Shown: positions 48,801 to 57,439, numbered from the stretch's first letter. The stretch is 64,000 nt of DNA from Marthasterias glacialis (GCA_911728455.2 OU452223.1:248001-312000), one strand, 5' to 3'. Notes: generated from the sequence alone by a model not told the origin. Program-made: numbers and translations.

Positions 48801-51381
48801 TAAGCACGTGGCCCTTGTAGTTTGCACTGCTGTTAAAAACAATTCTCACAGGAGTGCTCTGGCTTTCAGGCTTCAAAACTTCATGGTGTGCTATGTAGTG
48901 AACAGGTCCCTGGTACTCCTTCATTTCTCTTTCAGAGACTTCTCTTGCTACACCTCGCTCCAGCATGTCGTTTACTTGGGCATCGTACACTTTAGCTTTC
49001 TCTTGGTCATGTCCCAGTCGTCTCTCAAGAGCCTTTAGAGTTGCGAAGGCCACTTTCTTGTTGTCTGGTAATTCTCTGGGGTCCTTGATCCAAGGATACT
49101 CCGCTTCCCAATAGGTTCCACAGAACTTCAAGTTTTGCTCGATCAATGCCAATTCTCGCTCTTCCTTGAGGGTGTAGTCCTTCGATCCAATAGGACATTT
49201 TCCACACTTGCAGCTGCCGCAACGTGGCTTGCACTCTACACCCATACTCTCTAGCTTCATGAAGTCATCCAAGCAACAGGTTGAGACGTGATGTATCATC
49301 GCTGCAGTTGTGAGGACTTGCTCTGTTCTCTCTCTAATAGTCGGGTGTCGGCCTCCGAGGCATCTACCAAATCTGTTCTCGAGCACTAGCAGATGATCTA
49401 CAGCCCTCAATCGAATGGGATGATATCCAGCATAATCATATCCGACAAGTAGGTCAACTTGGCCGTGGGGTCGTTTGAGATCTTCAGGATGAATACCTTT
49501 GAAAAGCTTTGAGACATGCTTCACTTCAATACCTTTGATGTCAGCTGTGATGCGATCGATGCCGTAGGCCAATATCGGGATGATATATCCTTGTCTATCC
49601 TGGAGTGGAACTGTGTAGCTGAAACTTTCAACTTCTTCTGTGACTCCACCCACCTTTGTGATTGATACTCTGATGGGAGTGCCCTTCAAACGTGCTGCTT
49701 TGGCTGCGTTGTTTGTCACAAGGGATGACGTGGCACACCCGTCCCATAAAACATTCATGTGACCGGATCCGACTCTTATCTTCATGAGCTGAAGGAGACA
49801 CGCTTCGTTCTTTGTCGTCGATGTAACGTTGTGGTTGTTCACAGCGGTAGTAGAGGTAAATAGAGAACTGCTATTTCCTGTCGTATCATGTAATGTTGGA
49901 TGATGCAGACGTACACAATCCAGAACACCACATCTCTTCTTCCTTCTGCAGTCTGTTACTCTGTGGCCTCTGTTCAAACAGCAAAAACATGCACCTTTCT
50001 CTTTAACCAGTTTGGCTTTCTCTTCAAGGGACATTCCGACGAAGCTTCGGCACTCGGCTGTACTGTGTTTTCCAACGTCGTGGATGAGGCATCTTCTTGG
50101 GGCGTTGTGTTTTACATTGTCATCCTTTCCTTCAATCTCAGCCACATTGATGTTAGCTCGAGGAGTGACACTACAACTTCTGATCTCTGATGTCTCATAT
50201 TCTACGCTTTTCTTCTCTCTGATCAGGAACTCAAGGAGTGCAGGAAACCGATCAGATCTATCAATATTCTTCGTCTCGTCATATAGGGATCTTGACCATT
50301 CTCTTCTAATCACAGGAGGGAGTCTCTGCTCAATGTCGCTGATGACTCTGGTGTTTGACATTTCTTTCTCCATTCCCATCTTTGCAAGATCACTGTAGCT
50401 TCTTTCGATGACGTCCACAAACTCAACAAATTTCTTGTCGTCTCCGTCTCTCATAGCTCTTGTTCGCTCAAACTCCTTCATGATTACATCGGCCATTCTG
50501 ATGGGATCACCGTAACGTTCGTCCAATCGCTCCCACATCTCGCTGACATTCTCATCAATGGCGCCAACAATTTGAAGTGGCTTCTTCCCCAATGATCTCC
50601 GAAGCACAAATGCAGCTTGATCCGATGTTATCTCTGGTCGAACAAATTTATCAAAGTCGGACTTGAATCTTGGATACTGTCGCACGTCACCATCAAATAC
50701 TGGAAGTCGTAACTTCTCCAATTGTATGCCCTTCGTCTTCTTCTCTTCTTTGGTATTGGAGGGCACGTGGGCGGCAAAGCTGTCCAAGAACTTCCCAATC
50801 TTGTCACTGCTATGGTTGTGCATTACTCTCATGGCGCAGAGCCATTTTATTTCATCTTCGGCTTGATCAGCAGGTAGCACTCCGATGTAGTTTATGTGCG
50901 CAAGTTTGGTCAACTCCATAAGTCGGTCAAGGTTCTTCTTTAGGGATTGCAGTGCACCTTTCGAGCCGGTCTCAATTGAATGACCAACTTCAGAGCAAAG
51001 CTGCTCGAGATCGGCCCCATGTGTATTGCGCAGCGTCCTTGCTTTAATGATGGCTTTCTGCATCTCGTTTTCTTCTCGTTCATTCAATTCATCTTTCACT
51101 GCGTCACTCCGACCCTCGCTAATCTTCTCTCTGGTTTCGTAGTACACAAGTTCTAGATCAAGAATCCATGTATTATGATCAGCGTCATCAACATCGGAAA
51201 GCATGAGCATTTCATCATGTCTGGCACACACTGTCTCCCAAGCTGCTTTAAGATCTGTGTTGATAATATCAAGATGACGCTGGGGCTTTTGTTGCTCAAT
51301 CGCAGCATCAAGACTCCGACAGATTCTAGTAAATCTCGCTTTTGCTATGCTCCTCCTCTTCTTGGCTTCAACATCTGCCAT
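45844..51381 (-). CDS. BEL/Pao gag-pol polyprotein
   Basis: One uninterrupted frame of ~1845 residues from the ATG at 51381; the frame is open 12 codons further to a GTG at 51417, but that overlaps the primer site. Numbering from the GTG: Gag/DUF1759-like region ~240-390; CLIH..H....C at 443-456 and a CCHC knuckle at 477-490; protease with LWDGCATSSLV (~557-567), where the usual D-S/T-G is DGC; reverse transcriptase with GDIRKMYHSI and YVDD (980-983); RNase H with D1178, E1222, D1252, D1298; integrase HHCC finger (H1481, H1485, C1515, C1518) and D1550, D1615, E1665; DUF5641-like C-terminus with RIGDVVLVQD. It makes the proteins for cytoplasmic particle formation, reverse transcription and integration. 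All catalytic residues except the odd protease triad look intact. Confidence 0.95.
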   Translation of the reverse strand: MADVEAKKRRSIAKARFTRICRSLDAAIEQQKPQRHLDIINTDLKAAWETVCARHDEMLMLSDVDDADHNTWILDLELVYYETREKISEGRSDAVKDELNEREENEMQKAIIKARTLRNTHGADLEQLCSEVGHSIETGSKGALQSLKKNLDRLMELTKLAHINYIGVLPADQAEDEIKWLCAMRVMHNHSSDKIGKFLDSFAAHVPSNTKEEKKTKGIQLEKLRLPVFDGDVRQYPRFKSDFDKFVRPEITSDQAAFVLRRSLGKKPLQIVGAIDENVSEMWERLDERYGDPIRMADVIMKEFERTRAMRDGDDKKFVEFVDVIERSYSDLAKMGMEKEMSNTRVISDIEQRLPPVIRREWSRSLYDETKNIDRSDRFPALLEFLIREKKSVEYETSEIRSCSVTPRANINVAEIEGKDDNVKHNAPRRCLIHDVGKHSTAECRSFVGMSLEEKAKLVKEKGACFCCLNRGHRVTDCRRKKRCGVLDCVRLHHPTLHDTTGNSSSLFTSTTAVNNHNVTSTTKNEACLLQLMKIRVGSGHMNVLWDGCATSSLVTNNAAKAARLKGTPIRVSITKVGGVTEEVESFSYTVPLQDRQGYIIPILAYGIDRITADIKGIEVKHVSKLFKGIHPEDLKRPHGQVDLLVGYDYAGYHPIRLRAVDHLLVLENRFGRCLGGRHPTIRERTEQVLTTAAMIHHVSTCCLDDFMKLESMGVECKPRCGSCKCGKCPIGSKDYTLKEERELALIEQNLKFCGTYWEAEYPWIKDPRELPDNKKVAFATLKALERRLGHDQEKAKVYDAQVNDMLERGVAREVSEREMKEYQGPVHYIAHHEVLKPESQSTPVRIVFNSSANYKGHVLNDYWAKGPDVMNSLLGVLLRFRENETALMGDIRKMYHSISITNKDQHCHRFLWRSMQTDLEPRTYCMTVVSMGDRPSGTIAAVALRKTAELGKGKLPQAALTVKRNVYVDDILESVNGIDVAHKTASEIELLIKPGNFKIKGWTFSCRDDHTFDTDTTSREWSCKEDSEKVLGISWNPKEDAFHFVTKVNFAAKKKKIRQGPDLTEDQIPAGIPGILTKRMCLSQVNGIYDPLGLVAPFTVKAKILLRKLWGSKLNWDDALPETMREEWINFFRELFDVSKINFSRCIKPDGVDTREKPNLVVFSDGSEQAFGAVAYIQWPLQSGEYSCHLVASKNRIAPIDIVSIVRLELCGAVLNKRLTCFIKKEMRLEFGREFHIIDSEIVRSMIQKQSYGFKTFVATRIGEIQEATEPQDWWWCSGALNVADFITRGKKPVEIGPQSIWQLGPEFLRIPAEQWPIEQTCRDGSLPERVKVVMVAATKEVDTLSRRIDVNKYSSYTKLLRVTARVLAMFADKTLSSAAKILDARDIEKAELFWIREAQRPLMKLFKEDRRSFDKRYASLGPKIRHDGVIIVGERANRHVHFSYNEQEIPLLPYHDVFTKLYAAYVHSRGHPGVQTTISKIRSKYWVINLYKMVKSIRYHCVPCRRQERDSSGQVMGQLPIERLKPSPPWTYVGVDLFGPFVTRGEVNKRARGKAYGVVFNCFTTRAVHIDLSVDYSTAGFIQVLRRFVSIRGYPSQIYSDGGSQLVAASKELRQVRESWNQESLREFGIVNGMSCKFSAADSPWQNGVTEVLIKGIKRAICHAIGDQVLQFHELQTVCFEVANLVNERPIGRHPSDPEDGTYLCPNNLLLGRATSRIPSGPWKETSNPRHRVEFIQNVIKAFWTKWTRDYFPSLIVRQKWHHEKRNLRIGDVVLVQDSNAIRGKWRMGLIGEVYPDDKGNVRNVQVKLKNPESDQRRGVNYTLLQRAVQRLIVLVPSDNEID

Positions 51382-51415
51382 CCTTTTATCATGAAGGCTT
51401 GCACAGATATTCACC

Positions 51416-51428
51416 ACAGTGTTTCAAA
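51416..51428 (-). promoter_or_regulatory. Putative self-primer binding site
   Basis: Immediately after the 5' LTR, with no gap, the minus strand reads TTTGAAACACTGT. This is perfectly complementary over 13 nt to ACAGTGTTTCAAA inside the same LTR (51519-51507), leaving a 78-nt loop. In Tf1/sushi-type elements the primer site pairs with the transcript's own 5' end. I see no obvious TGG-initial tRNA-type primer site at this position, though a TGG occurs at 51417-51415. The complementarity is certain; its function is inference. Confidence 0.6.
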
Positions 51429-51860
51429 TGTAAGAATAGCCTGTGTCACACAATAATTGTTCGCATTTACTGTTTCCAACTCCTTTAATTGATTCTCAAG
51501 GAAGGGTTTGAAACACTGTTTGGCGTCCAATTCTTAACTCAAATCACAGCTATCTTATGGTGTACTTCTCAAAGAAAGATGAATATAGTTATCTCTATGT
51601 GAAATAGTATAATGTACTACAATTCAAACTTCAATAAACTTTAGAATCGAGGTAAATTTTGAGGGAAAACTCCAGCCTTACTTTCCAGCATGAGCATGAT
51701 TTAACATGGTGAGATAAATCTAGTGTCCAATTCCACACATATGTATAGTGTAAAATGCATCAGGCACCAGTCTAAGTGGTAAATGAAAAAATGGCACCAA
51801 TTGAGGGCGCTGCCCAAAATTTCTTAGAATAAATAAATAAGTTTAACAATAAATCTTACA
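51429..51860 (-). repeat. BEL/Pao 5' LTR
   Basis: 432 bp. On the minus strand a CCAAACAGTG initiator-like word lies about 91 nt before the LTR end, and an ATTAAA signal (51484-51489) lies ~30 nt after it. This would give a U3 of ~341 nt and an R+U5 of ~91 nt. The transcript start is inferred, not shown. Confidence 0.95.
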
Positions 51861-51888
51861 TTACCGCGCGTTAGATTATGAGGTCCTC

Positions 51889-52426
51889 CTAATAGCCAAT
51901 GTATGCATGGTCCATATGCGTGTGGAGCTGCCTCATGATTGGATCTGTAACCTACAATAAGGACATCCTGTCCCTCTCTAAAGACTTGGCTATTGTGTCT
52001 GTAATTACCAATATTGCGGATGTATAACAGAAGTTTCTTGTGGGCACTAAGGTCGGTCTCCGATGCTATCTCTGCAACTTCCCTTTCCTCCTTATGACAC
52101 GACTGGAGATGACGGGGTAACTTGGCCTGAGGTTCATCACAGTAAAAGCAAAAGTGCTTCTTGTCCTATTTCCTTTGTCCACCCACATTATCAGTCTGCA
52201 TGACTGTTACGGCACAGTTCTCACTAGAATCCTTAATGTCGGATGCTTTATGCAACTCTGCCTTCGGGCTGCTGTCACATTCTACAGCCTCATTGGTTTG
52301 GTCAAGTTTTGCAGTTTTGGAAATAGCTTATTATGGGTCATCGTCATCCCTGGAACTGGTGTGGGGGTTGTCAAACCTTGAAGGATCAGAAGTGATGAAC
52401 TCTTCATCTGATGTTCGATGGGCCAG
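51889..52426 (-). pseudogene. 5' part of the long exon: acidic region and zinc finger
   Basis: Starts after an acceptor (TTTTCCTTGTTAG). The frame LAHRTSDEEFITSDPSRFDN... meets TAA-TAA at 52333-52328, continues as an acidic Ser/Lys region to a TAG at 52168-52166, then reads KKHFCFYCDEPQAKLPRHLQ SCH (C-x2-C ... H-x4-H type finger) and LLLYIRNIGNYRHNSQVF...YGPCIHW. A second Cys/His module expected after GPCxxC is missing where the TIR element starts. Earlier exons, if any, were not found. Confidence 0.65.
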
Positions 52427-52429
52427 CTA

Positions 52430-52830
52430 ACAAGGAAAATATAAATGACATAATTAACACCTCTGTGATATTATTTGGATTATCACACCAATTAAATGTA
52501 TGTAATTAGGGTTGAGTGGATCAGCGTGTCCTTAAATTGCTATGCAAATAACACTTGACCCCTAGCTAGTCAGTACTTAATAAACCATCCTTTCAAACAA
52601 TATATCCCCATGTTGGGGGGTGAAGAGTGGTTATTATGCAGCTTTCACTTTAAAACGAGTGGTCTGCCATAAAGGGCGAGTGGTTTTGCAATCTGTTACA
52701 TTTACAGAGGACATTTGTTTGCCTCAACACGTAAACCTTTGAAAACTGTATCAATTATACAGAACACACAATATTATAAAGAAACATTGCATTTTATGCC
52801 TTCAATATCTTATGGATCCAGCTAATACAA
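52430..52830. other. Putative intron or flank
   Basis: AT-rich sequence upstream of the recombinase-like long exon; its minus-strand end is a pyrimidine-rich acceptor. No earlier exon recognised. Confidence 0.4.
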
Positions 52831-53445
52831 TAGACCGATTGCGCGACCTACGTCACGTGACCCCTGTTGGGTATAAAATGTAAACACACACGTAATCCTC
52901 CATAAGAAAGGGTGGTACAGTACACGATGATTAATGCATTTAATTTATTTGATCGAGGCTTTTCTTGCTCGAAATCTGTGAAAGATATTCCAGAGTTTGT
53001 ACCAGAAACCTTCAAGTGGCTGAATAAAGCCAGTAAGGACACTTCCAGCAAGTTTTGAAAATTGTAAAAGTACCGTATAAATGTGCACAATGTGTACAGT
53101 GCACGACGGAACGTTACGCCTGACGACTGCGATCACCACACACTTTTCAACACAAAAATTTCAAAGTTTTGAAGCTGAAATCCTCCAAAGAAATTGCTTT
53201 CCAAAACTGTGTGATTCCTTTGCTTATTTGAAATTCTGCAAGGCTAGGTATTAATGTTCACTTTTCCAACGTTGTTTATCCTTTTTTACAGTGATTTAGG
53301 CCAACATTACGAACAAAATAACAGACGGGTGGCTACATAATAGTCGTCCGACGCCGGTAGTGCATGGCTAAAAAACCTCTTTTCAGAAGAATTCTGTTAA
53401 ATTATGAAACAGAGATGTGATTTAAATTGTCGCGCAATCGGTCTA
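52831..53445. mobile_element. TIR element family A/B/C, copy B
   Basis: 615 bp between TAGACCGATTGCGCGAC and its exact inverse GTCGCGCAATCGGTCTA, 17 bp perfect. The interior (CACGTGACC, TCGAGGCTTTTCTTGCTCG, TGGCTGAATAAAGCCAG, GACGCCGGTAGTGCAT) matches copies A and C. It lacks their right-hand segment containing AAAATGGC..AGTAACTGTG, so it has an internal deletion. The ends start at TA, which may be a TA target duplication as in Tc1/mariner-like elements. Confidence 0.75.
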
Positions 53446-53689
53446 TACTGCATTCACAAGTGTGCTCGACAGTAAAAAGGAATGGAAGACAACACCCAGT
53501 AGAAGGAAGGTAACAACCGCCACTATTTTCTTGAATCGCAAACAGTCAGTCGCCCATAGATTGAGTATGCACACAGCAAAAAGATACTCACAGTGCAGCT
53601 AACAACAAACCTATTGTTGTTCTTTGTACGGCTAAGTACACAACAGTGAAATACTGTTTAACAGCAATTATACCTCAGTGTGTGGTCTG
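53446..53689. other. Anonymous sequence
   Basis: No gene or repeat recognised between element copy B and the LINE fragment. Confidence 0.35.
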
Positions 53690-54424
53690 ACACCCACACA
53701 TGGAATCCAATCCACACATGTCTACTTCGTTTCGACACCTTTCCCCGGGGAGCTCATCCTTGACCATTGCCACAGTGAAGCATCAGGCAGACCGCAAAGA
53801 TGAGGAATGGCGCATGACGAAGAAGCTCGGCTCATTACTAGGAGATGGTGAAGATGTCGCCCGTCGTAAGCAGCTAGCCAATGTAGCATTCCACCAGATG
53901 AGCACACTGCGGTTACGGCATCACCACGTGAGTGAGGAACTTCGTCTTCGCCTTTTCAAGGCATTCGTGCTCCCTGTACTCCTCTACAACATGGGTACAT
54001 AGGGCCTCACCCAAAAACAACGATCAGTTGGACTCATTCCACCGAAACCAATTACGACGGGTTATTGGTATTCGTTGGCCACATTGCATATCCAATAAGG
54101 CACTACCGTTGATGCAAGTGTGGGCCGCTCAGCATCCGGACCCTACAAGCACGCTGGCGACTCTTTGGTCATGTCCTGCAGCTACCGAGAGATGTACCCG
54201 CCCAGAAATTCATCGACGAGTACTTCGCCACGGAAGCAGGCATGGAAGGCTGGCGAGGACGCCCTCGTACCACGCTGCCAATCGTCCTCGACCACTACCT
54301 GAAGACAGTAGGTAAGCGCCTACACAATACTACTCAGTTGGAGCAGCTACGGCTTCTGACGAAGGAAGAGTGGAGGTCGCTGATGGAGAAGTTAGTCGAA
54401 ACGGCAGAAGCGAAACCGACATGA
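53690..54424 (+). pseudogene. C-terminal non-LTR reverse transcriptase fragment
   Basis: Frame 53700-54002 reads ADRKDEEWRMTKKLGSLLGD ... RRKQLANVAF ... FVLPVLLYNMGT then TAG where Trp is expected. A shift brings in DQLDSFHRNQLRRVIGIRWP, and another shift brings RWRLFGHVLQLPRDVPAQKF and GWRGRPRTTLPIVLDHYLKT to TAEAKPT and a TGA at about 54424. These are standard LINE C-terminal motifs (LLYN..W, FHRxQLR, LFGHVLR, GRPR). At least two frameshifts and one stop; 5'-truncated. A CA microsatellite follows. Confidence 0.85.
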
Positions 54425-55259
54425 TTCTTGACAGCAACGCGGAAACTGCCTCACACACACACACACACACACATCTTATGGAATGAATACATAATCATTT
54501 ACTCACCTGGTGCTCAAATAAGCAGCGTGTTATGCCAACATCAGTGTAACACACAGAGTACTTGGTTACAGACTTCCCTGAAAAATAAAAGGCAAACAGT
54601 TTGTCATTATACTTCATCAAACTTAACTGTGTCTGGGGATGGGGATGGTGGTTGTGAATTGGCAAGTGTTGTTTTGATTTGCATCACAATAGCCTATGTG
54701 CTTTGACTTTGAGTAACTAAGTTTAACAGCTTTTCTCATTAAGTGTAAGTCCACTTTGATTTTGGTGTTTTGTAGTTTTTTTTTTTAAGTTTATTTGTTT
54801 TAGGGGGGAGGGGGTGACATACAATTATGTGCTATGTTTGAAACGAGGTCTACATGTGATGGGAATCACAATAAGGCGTGGAACTGTCATTTCGTGTGGT
54901 GACAATACAAAAGTTGTTTCACTTTTAATACCTTTGTTTATGGAAGTTATTACGACTGGATACCATGACAAGTCCGGAGGCCACAGTCCCATCACGCTGT
55001 CCCCTTCTTGATACTATATAGAGGACATACAAATGTAACATATACATACGTTATTATCTGCTTTGGCTAAAATGCCATATCCAGCTGCCAATTTATCACC
55101 CTTAATTTAGTCATGAAGTTGTCAAAATCATAAACAATAAAGCCATTTTCATGTCTACGTTGGGCTCGATAACACTACTCGCTAAAACATCATTTTGGTT
55201 CCTTTGCGCATGAATGCGCAAAAGTGACGGCCACGTGCTTAAATGTCCGCTTGAACTTC
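54425..55259. other. Anonymous sequence
   Basis: CA microsatellite near 54453, a T-run and G-run near 54780-54815. No gene or RNA recognised. Confidence 0.4.
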
Positions 55260-55620
55260 CTTTGTTAAGGTCAATAATTAGCCTAATCATGCTTCCAACC
55301 AATTCCTCAAGAGGAATATTAAAAAAGGGAAATAAAGCCCAACATCCATTACAAAAAAAATCCCTCAGAAAGCTTGAATTTTCTTTCTTAAGGTCAATAA
55401 TTGGCCTAATAGTGATAATGTTTTCAACCAATTCCTCAAGAGGAATATTAAAAAGGGAAATAAAGCCCAACATCCATAACAACAAATTCAAACAAATCTC
55501 TTAAAAAGCTTGAATTTTATTTGTTAAGGTCAATAGTTAGCCTAAAAGTAATAATGTTTCCAACCAATTCCTCGAGAGGAATATTAAAAAAGGGAAATAA
55601 AGCCCAACATCCATTACAAC
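55260..55620. repeat. ~130-bp tandem repeat, three units
   Basis: Units start near 55263, 55387 and 55522 with TTAAGGTCAATAATTRGCCT. They share CCAACCAATTCCTCAAGAGG, AATATTAAAAAAGGGAAATA and AAGCCCAACATCCATTACAA. The minus strand gives a repetitive frame that is not a gene. Confidence 0.85.
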
Positions 55621-55756
55621 TAATCTAAAAAAAGACCAAAATGTGCCACTCCAGTAAGCAACAAAAGGACAAGAAAATAAAAGGGTGGAAAATAAAGTCG
55701 CCAGCCTCTCACTTCATAACTCAAAAAATAATGGTGCTAGAAACAAAAGTTTTTAC

Positions 55757-55900
55757 CTGCAGATAGCCCTGGTAGTCTTGCACTCGAAAATTGAATTTTC
55801 CTGGCCATCAAAGCACATCTTCAGCCTCGAAATGACGACCAAGTGGGGATGCTCCGAATGTCTTTCAAACGCATGTACAATGGCAATTTTGTACACAGAG
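55757..55900 (-). other. Probable orphan coding exon
   Basis: 144 bp (48 codons, phase-symmetrical) between a strong acceptor (TTGTTTTCAATCCGTGACAG) and a good donor (CTGCAG then GTAAAA). One frame is fully open: SVYKIAIVHAFERHSEHPHL, VVISRLKMCFDGQENSIFEC, KTTRAICR. It looks like globular protein and the region is richer in GC than its surroundings. The parent gene is not recognised and no neighbouring exon was found. Confidence 0.45.
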
Positions 55901-55909
55901 CTGTCACGG

Positions 55910-56150
55910 ATTGAAAACAAGAGTTAGCAAGACCATATCTCCCCAAGTTATGGAGGGATCCGGACAAGTGTGACACTTTTGGAAAGCCCTACTTATGGGA
56001 GCTTCCTGTGCTGACTTGTTTTCATTACCTCTCATTATGACAACTCAATAAGTCATTCATACAGGAATTAGTTCATCTGTATTTATACTTTGGGAAAACG
56101 TTCAGTTTGGAAATTAGTTTGCACTCTTCCCCATGTGATAGTCCTGGATC
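55910..56150. other. Anonymous sequence
   Basis: Nothing recognised. Confidence 0.3.
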
Positions 56151-56154
56151 CGTC

Positions 56155-56330
56155 CCCAAGAGCGGGGTACACAGCAACCCCCCCCCCCCCCGCAACACCA
56201 GCACCATCATGTACTTTCAAAAGTTCCACAATTTCACCTCTACATTCCAGGGGTACACAGCAACCCCCCCCCCCCAACACCAACACCATCATGTACTTTC
56301 AAAAGTTCCACAATTTCACCTCTACATTTT
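56155..56330. repeat. ~90-bp tandem duplication with C-tracts
   Basis: Two units: GGGGTACACAGCAACC, a C-run, ACACCARCACCATCATGTAC, TTTCAAAAGTTCCACAATTT, CACCTCTACATT. Proline-rich frames here are artefacts of the C-runs. Confidence 0.9.
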
Positions 56331-56770
56331 AGGCGAACCTACTGTTTTTGGAAAAATAAAAAAAGATGTTACTTTTGATGAGCTATGAGAACATACTTAA
56401 AGAAAAAGGCACATTCAGCCCCTCCACCTGGCTCAAAATGATTTGAACTTGAGTCAATTCGTTCTGATGGAGATTGTTCTAATTCAATTAACGAGACAAA
56501 TCATAAAGAAGATAAGAAAAGAGAATTAACATGAACTTAGTAAAACATTTTATTTCTCAAAGTAAGGCATTCACGGAGAGAGTTTAGGAAAATATGATGA
56601 AAACCAATAAAAAAGCCAAGTTGCTGTCAAATGGTAAGAGGGAAATGGCGACCCCTCCCCCAATCCCCTGCCTAACCTGATCCAAGCCAGGCCAATTAAT
56701 GTTTTAAATGTATGAGATTTTAAACCAATTTTCCCTCAGCCTTATAAAATAAGTGTTTTGAGTGAGGCAA
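56331..56770. other. Anonymous sequence
   Basis: AT-rich, no gene or repeat recognised. Confidence 0.4.
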
Positions 56771-57439
56771 TAGACCAATTGCTCGACCAACGTCACATGA
56801 CCTGTAGTGGGTATTAAACATAAACAAACACGAGGTCCTCTATAGGAAAATGCGGTATGGTACATGATAATTGTTGCATTTGTTTATTCAATCAAGGCTT
56901 TTCTTTCTCGAAATCTCTGAAAAATATTCCATAGTGTGTACCAGATACCTTTGAGTTGATGAATAAAGCCAGTACGGACAGTTCGGGAAGATTTTTAAAT
57001 TCTACAAGGACCGTACAATAATATGCTAACGATGTGGTGGCAGTACTACTTGCACGACGGAACGTTTGGGCCAGACGACCGCGACCACACACTTTTCAAC
57101 ACAACAATTTCACAGTTTTGTGGCTGAAATCATAAAAAAAACTTCCAAAACTGTGTGATTTCTTTGTCTATTTTCAATTCAGCAAGGCATAACTGAAAAT
57201 AAACCTCTTTTATGGCAGAATACTTAAGTTTATGAAACAGTAACATTATTGAAATCAGTGTCACAACACACTACTGCAATAAAATGGCCTAGTAACTGTG
57301 TAATTATTACCAAAAGCTGACTGTTTGTGTGACTCGGTCACAACATGTATTTGTATGTAGTTTGCCATCAGCTCAGATGACATAGTACCCACTACAGGTC
57401 ACATGATGACATGTAAACATTGGTCGCGCAATCGGTCTA
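56771..57439. mobile_element. TIR element family A/B/C, copy C
   Basis: 669 bp from TAGACCAATTGCTCGACC to GGTCGCGCAATCGGTCTA, with a second inner inverted pair (CATGACCTGTAGTGGGTA and its inverse). It shares the interior of copies A and B. The right half matches copy A (AAAATGGCCTAGTAACTGTG, TTTGCCATCAGCTCAGATGA). No coding capacity. Confidence 0.75.

Larger units (their letters stand above)
45372..51860 (-). mobile_element. Complete BEL/Pao LTR retrotransposon
   Basis: A 6489-bp element on the minus strand: 5' LTR 51429-51860, primer site, single gag-pol frame, polypurine tract 45804-45814 (GGTGGCGGGAG on the minus strand), 3' LTR 45372-45803. The LTRs are 432 bp each, begin TGTAAG and end CTTACA, and look identical when read side by side. 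The 5-bp target TTACC is duplicated at 45367-45371 and 51861-51865, the usual size for BEL/Pao. Only about 40 nt separate the stop codon from the 3' LTR, so there is no envelope gene. All signs point to a recent insertion that may still be competent. Confidence 0.95.
44861..51879. mobile_element. TIR element with long inverted ends and large palindromes, hosting a BEL element
   Basis: The left end (ATAATCTAACACGCGGTAAT, then ACCTTGTTGTACCGC) and right end are inverted copies with one mismatch over at least 50 bp once the BEL insertion is removed. The original element was about 520 bp. Flanking GAGGACCTC (44852-44860) and GAGGTCCTC (51880-51888) are direct repeats differing at the centre base, consistent with a 9-bp target duplication as in Mutator-like elements. 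Because the word is nearly palindromic, it may instead be part of the TIR. No transposase. It sits inside the long exon of the recombinase-like gene. Confidence 0.65.
42724..52426 (-). pseudogene. Decayed zinc-finger / tyrosine-recombinase-like gene, split by nested transposons
   Basis: Three exons on the minus strand fit together in phase: a long exon 52426 to 43601 (split by inserted DNA at about 44851-51889), exon 43440-43355, and exon 42967-42724. The encoded order is an acidic N-part, a C2H2-type zinc-finger segment, a helical core, a tyrosine-recombinase-like catalytic region, and a C-terminal Myb/SANT-like KRRPWTAEE segment. From memory, similar proteins are multi-copy in fish and marine invertebrates. 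It is broken by five in-frame stop positions, one frameshift, and a 7-kb insertion, so it cannot make the full protein. The frame between stops is kept, so decay is fairly recent. Parts are described separately. Confidence 0.7.

Noticed and set aside
45844-51417. Many plus- and minus-strand open frames of 60-130 residues overlapping the BEL polyprotein
   Set aside because: They are out of frame with a polyprotein whose domains are clear; none has its own motifs.
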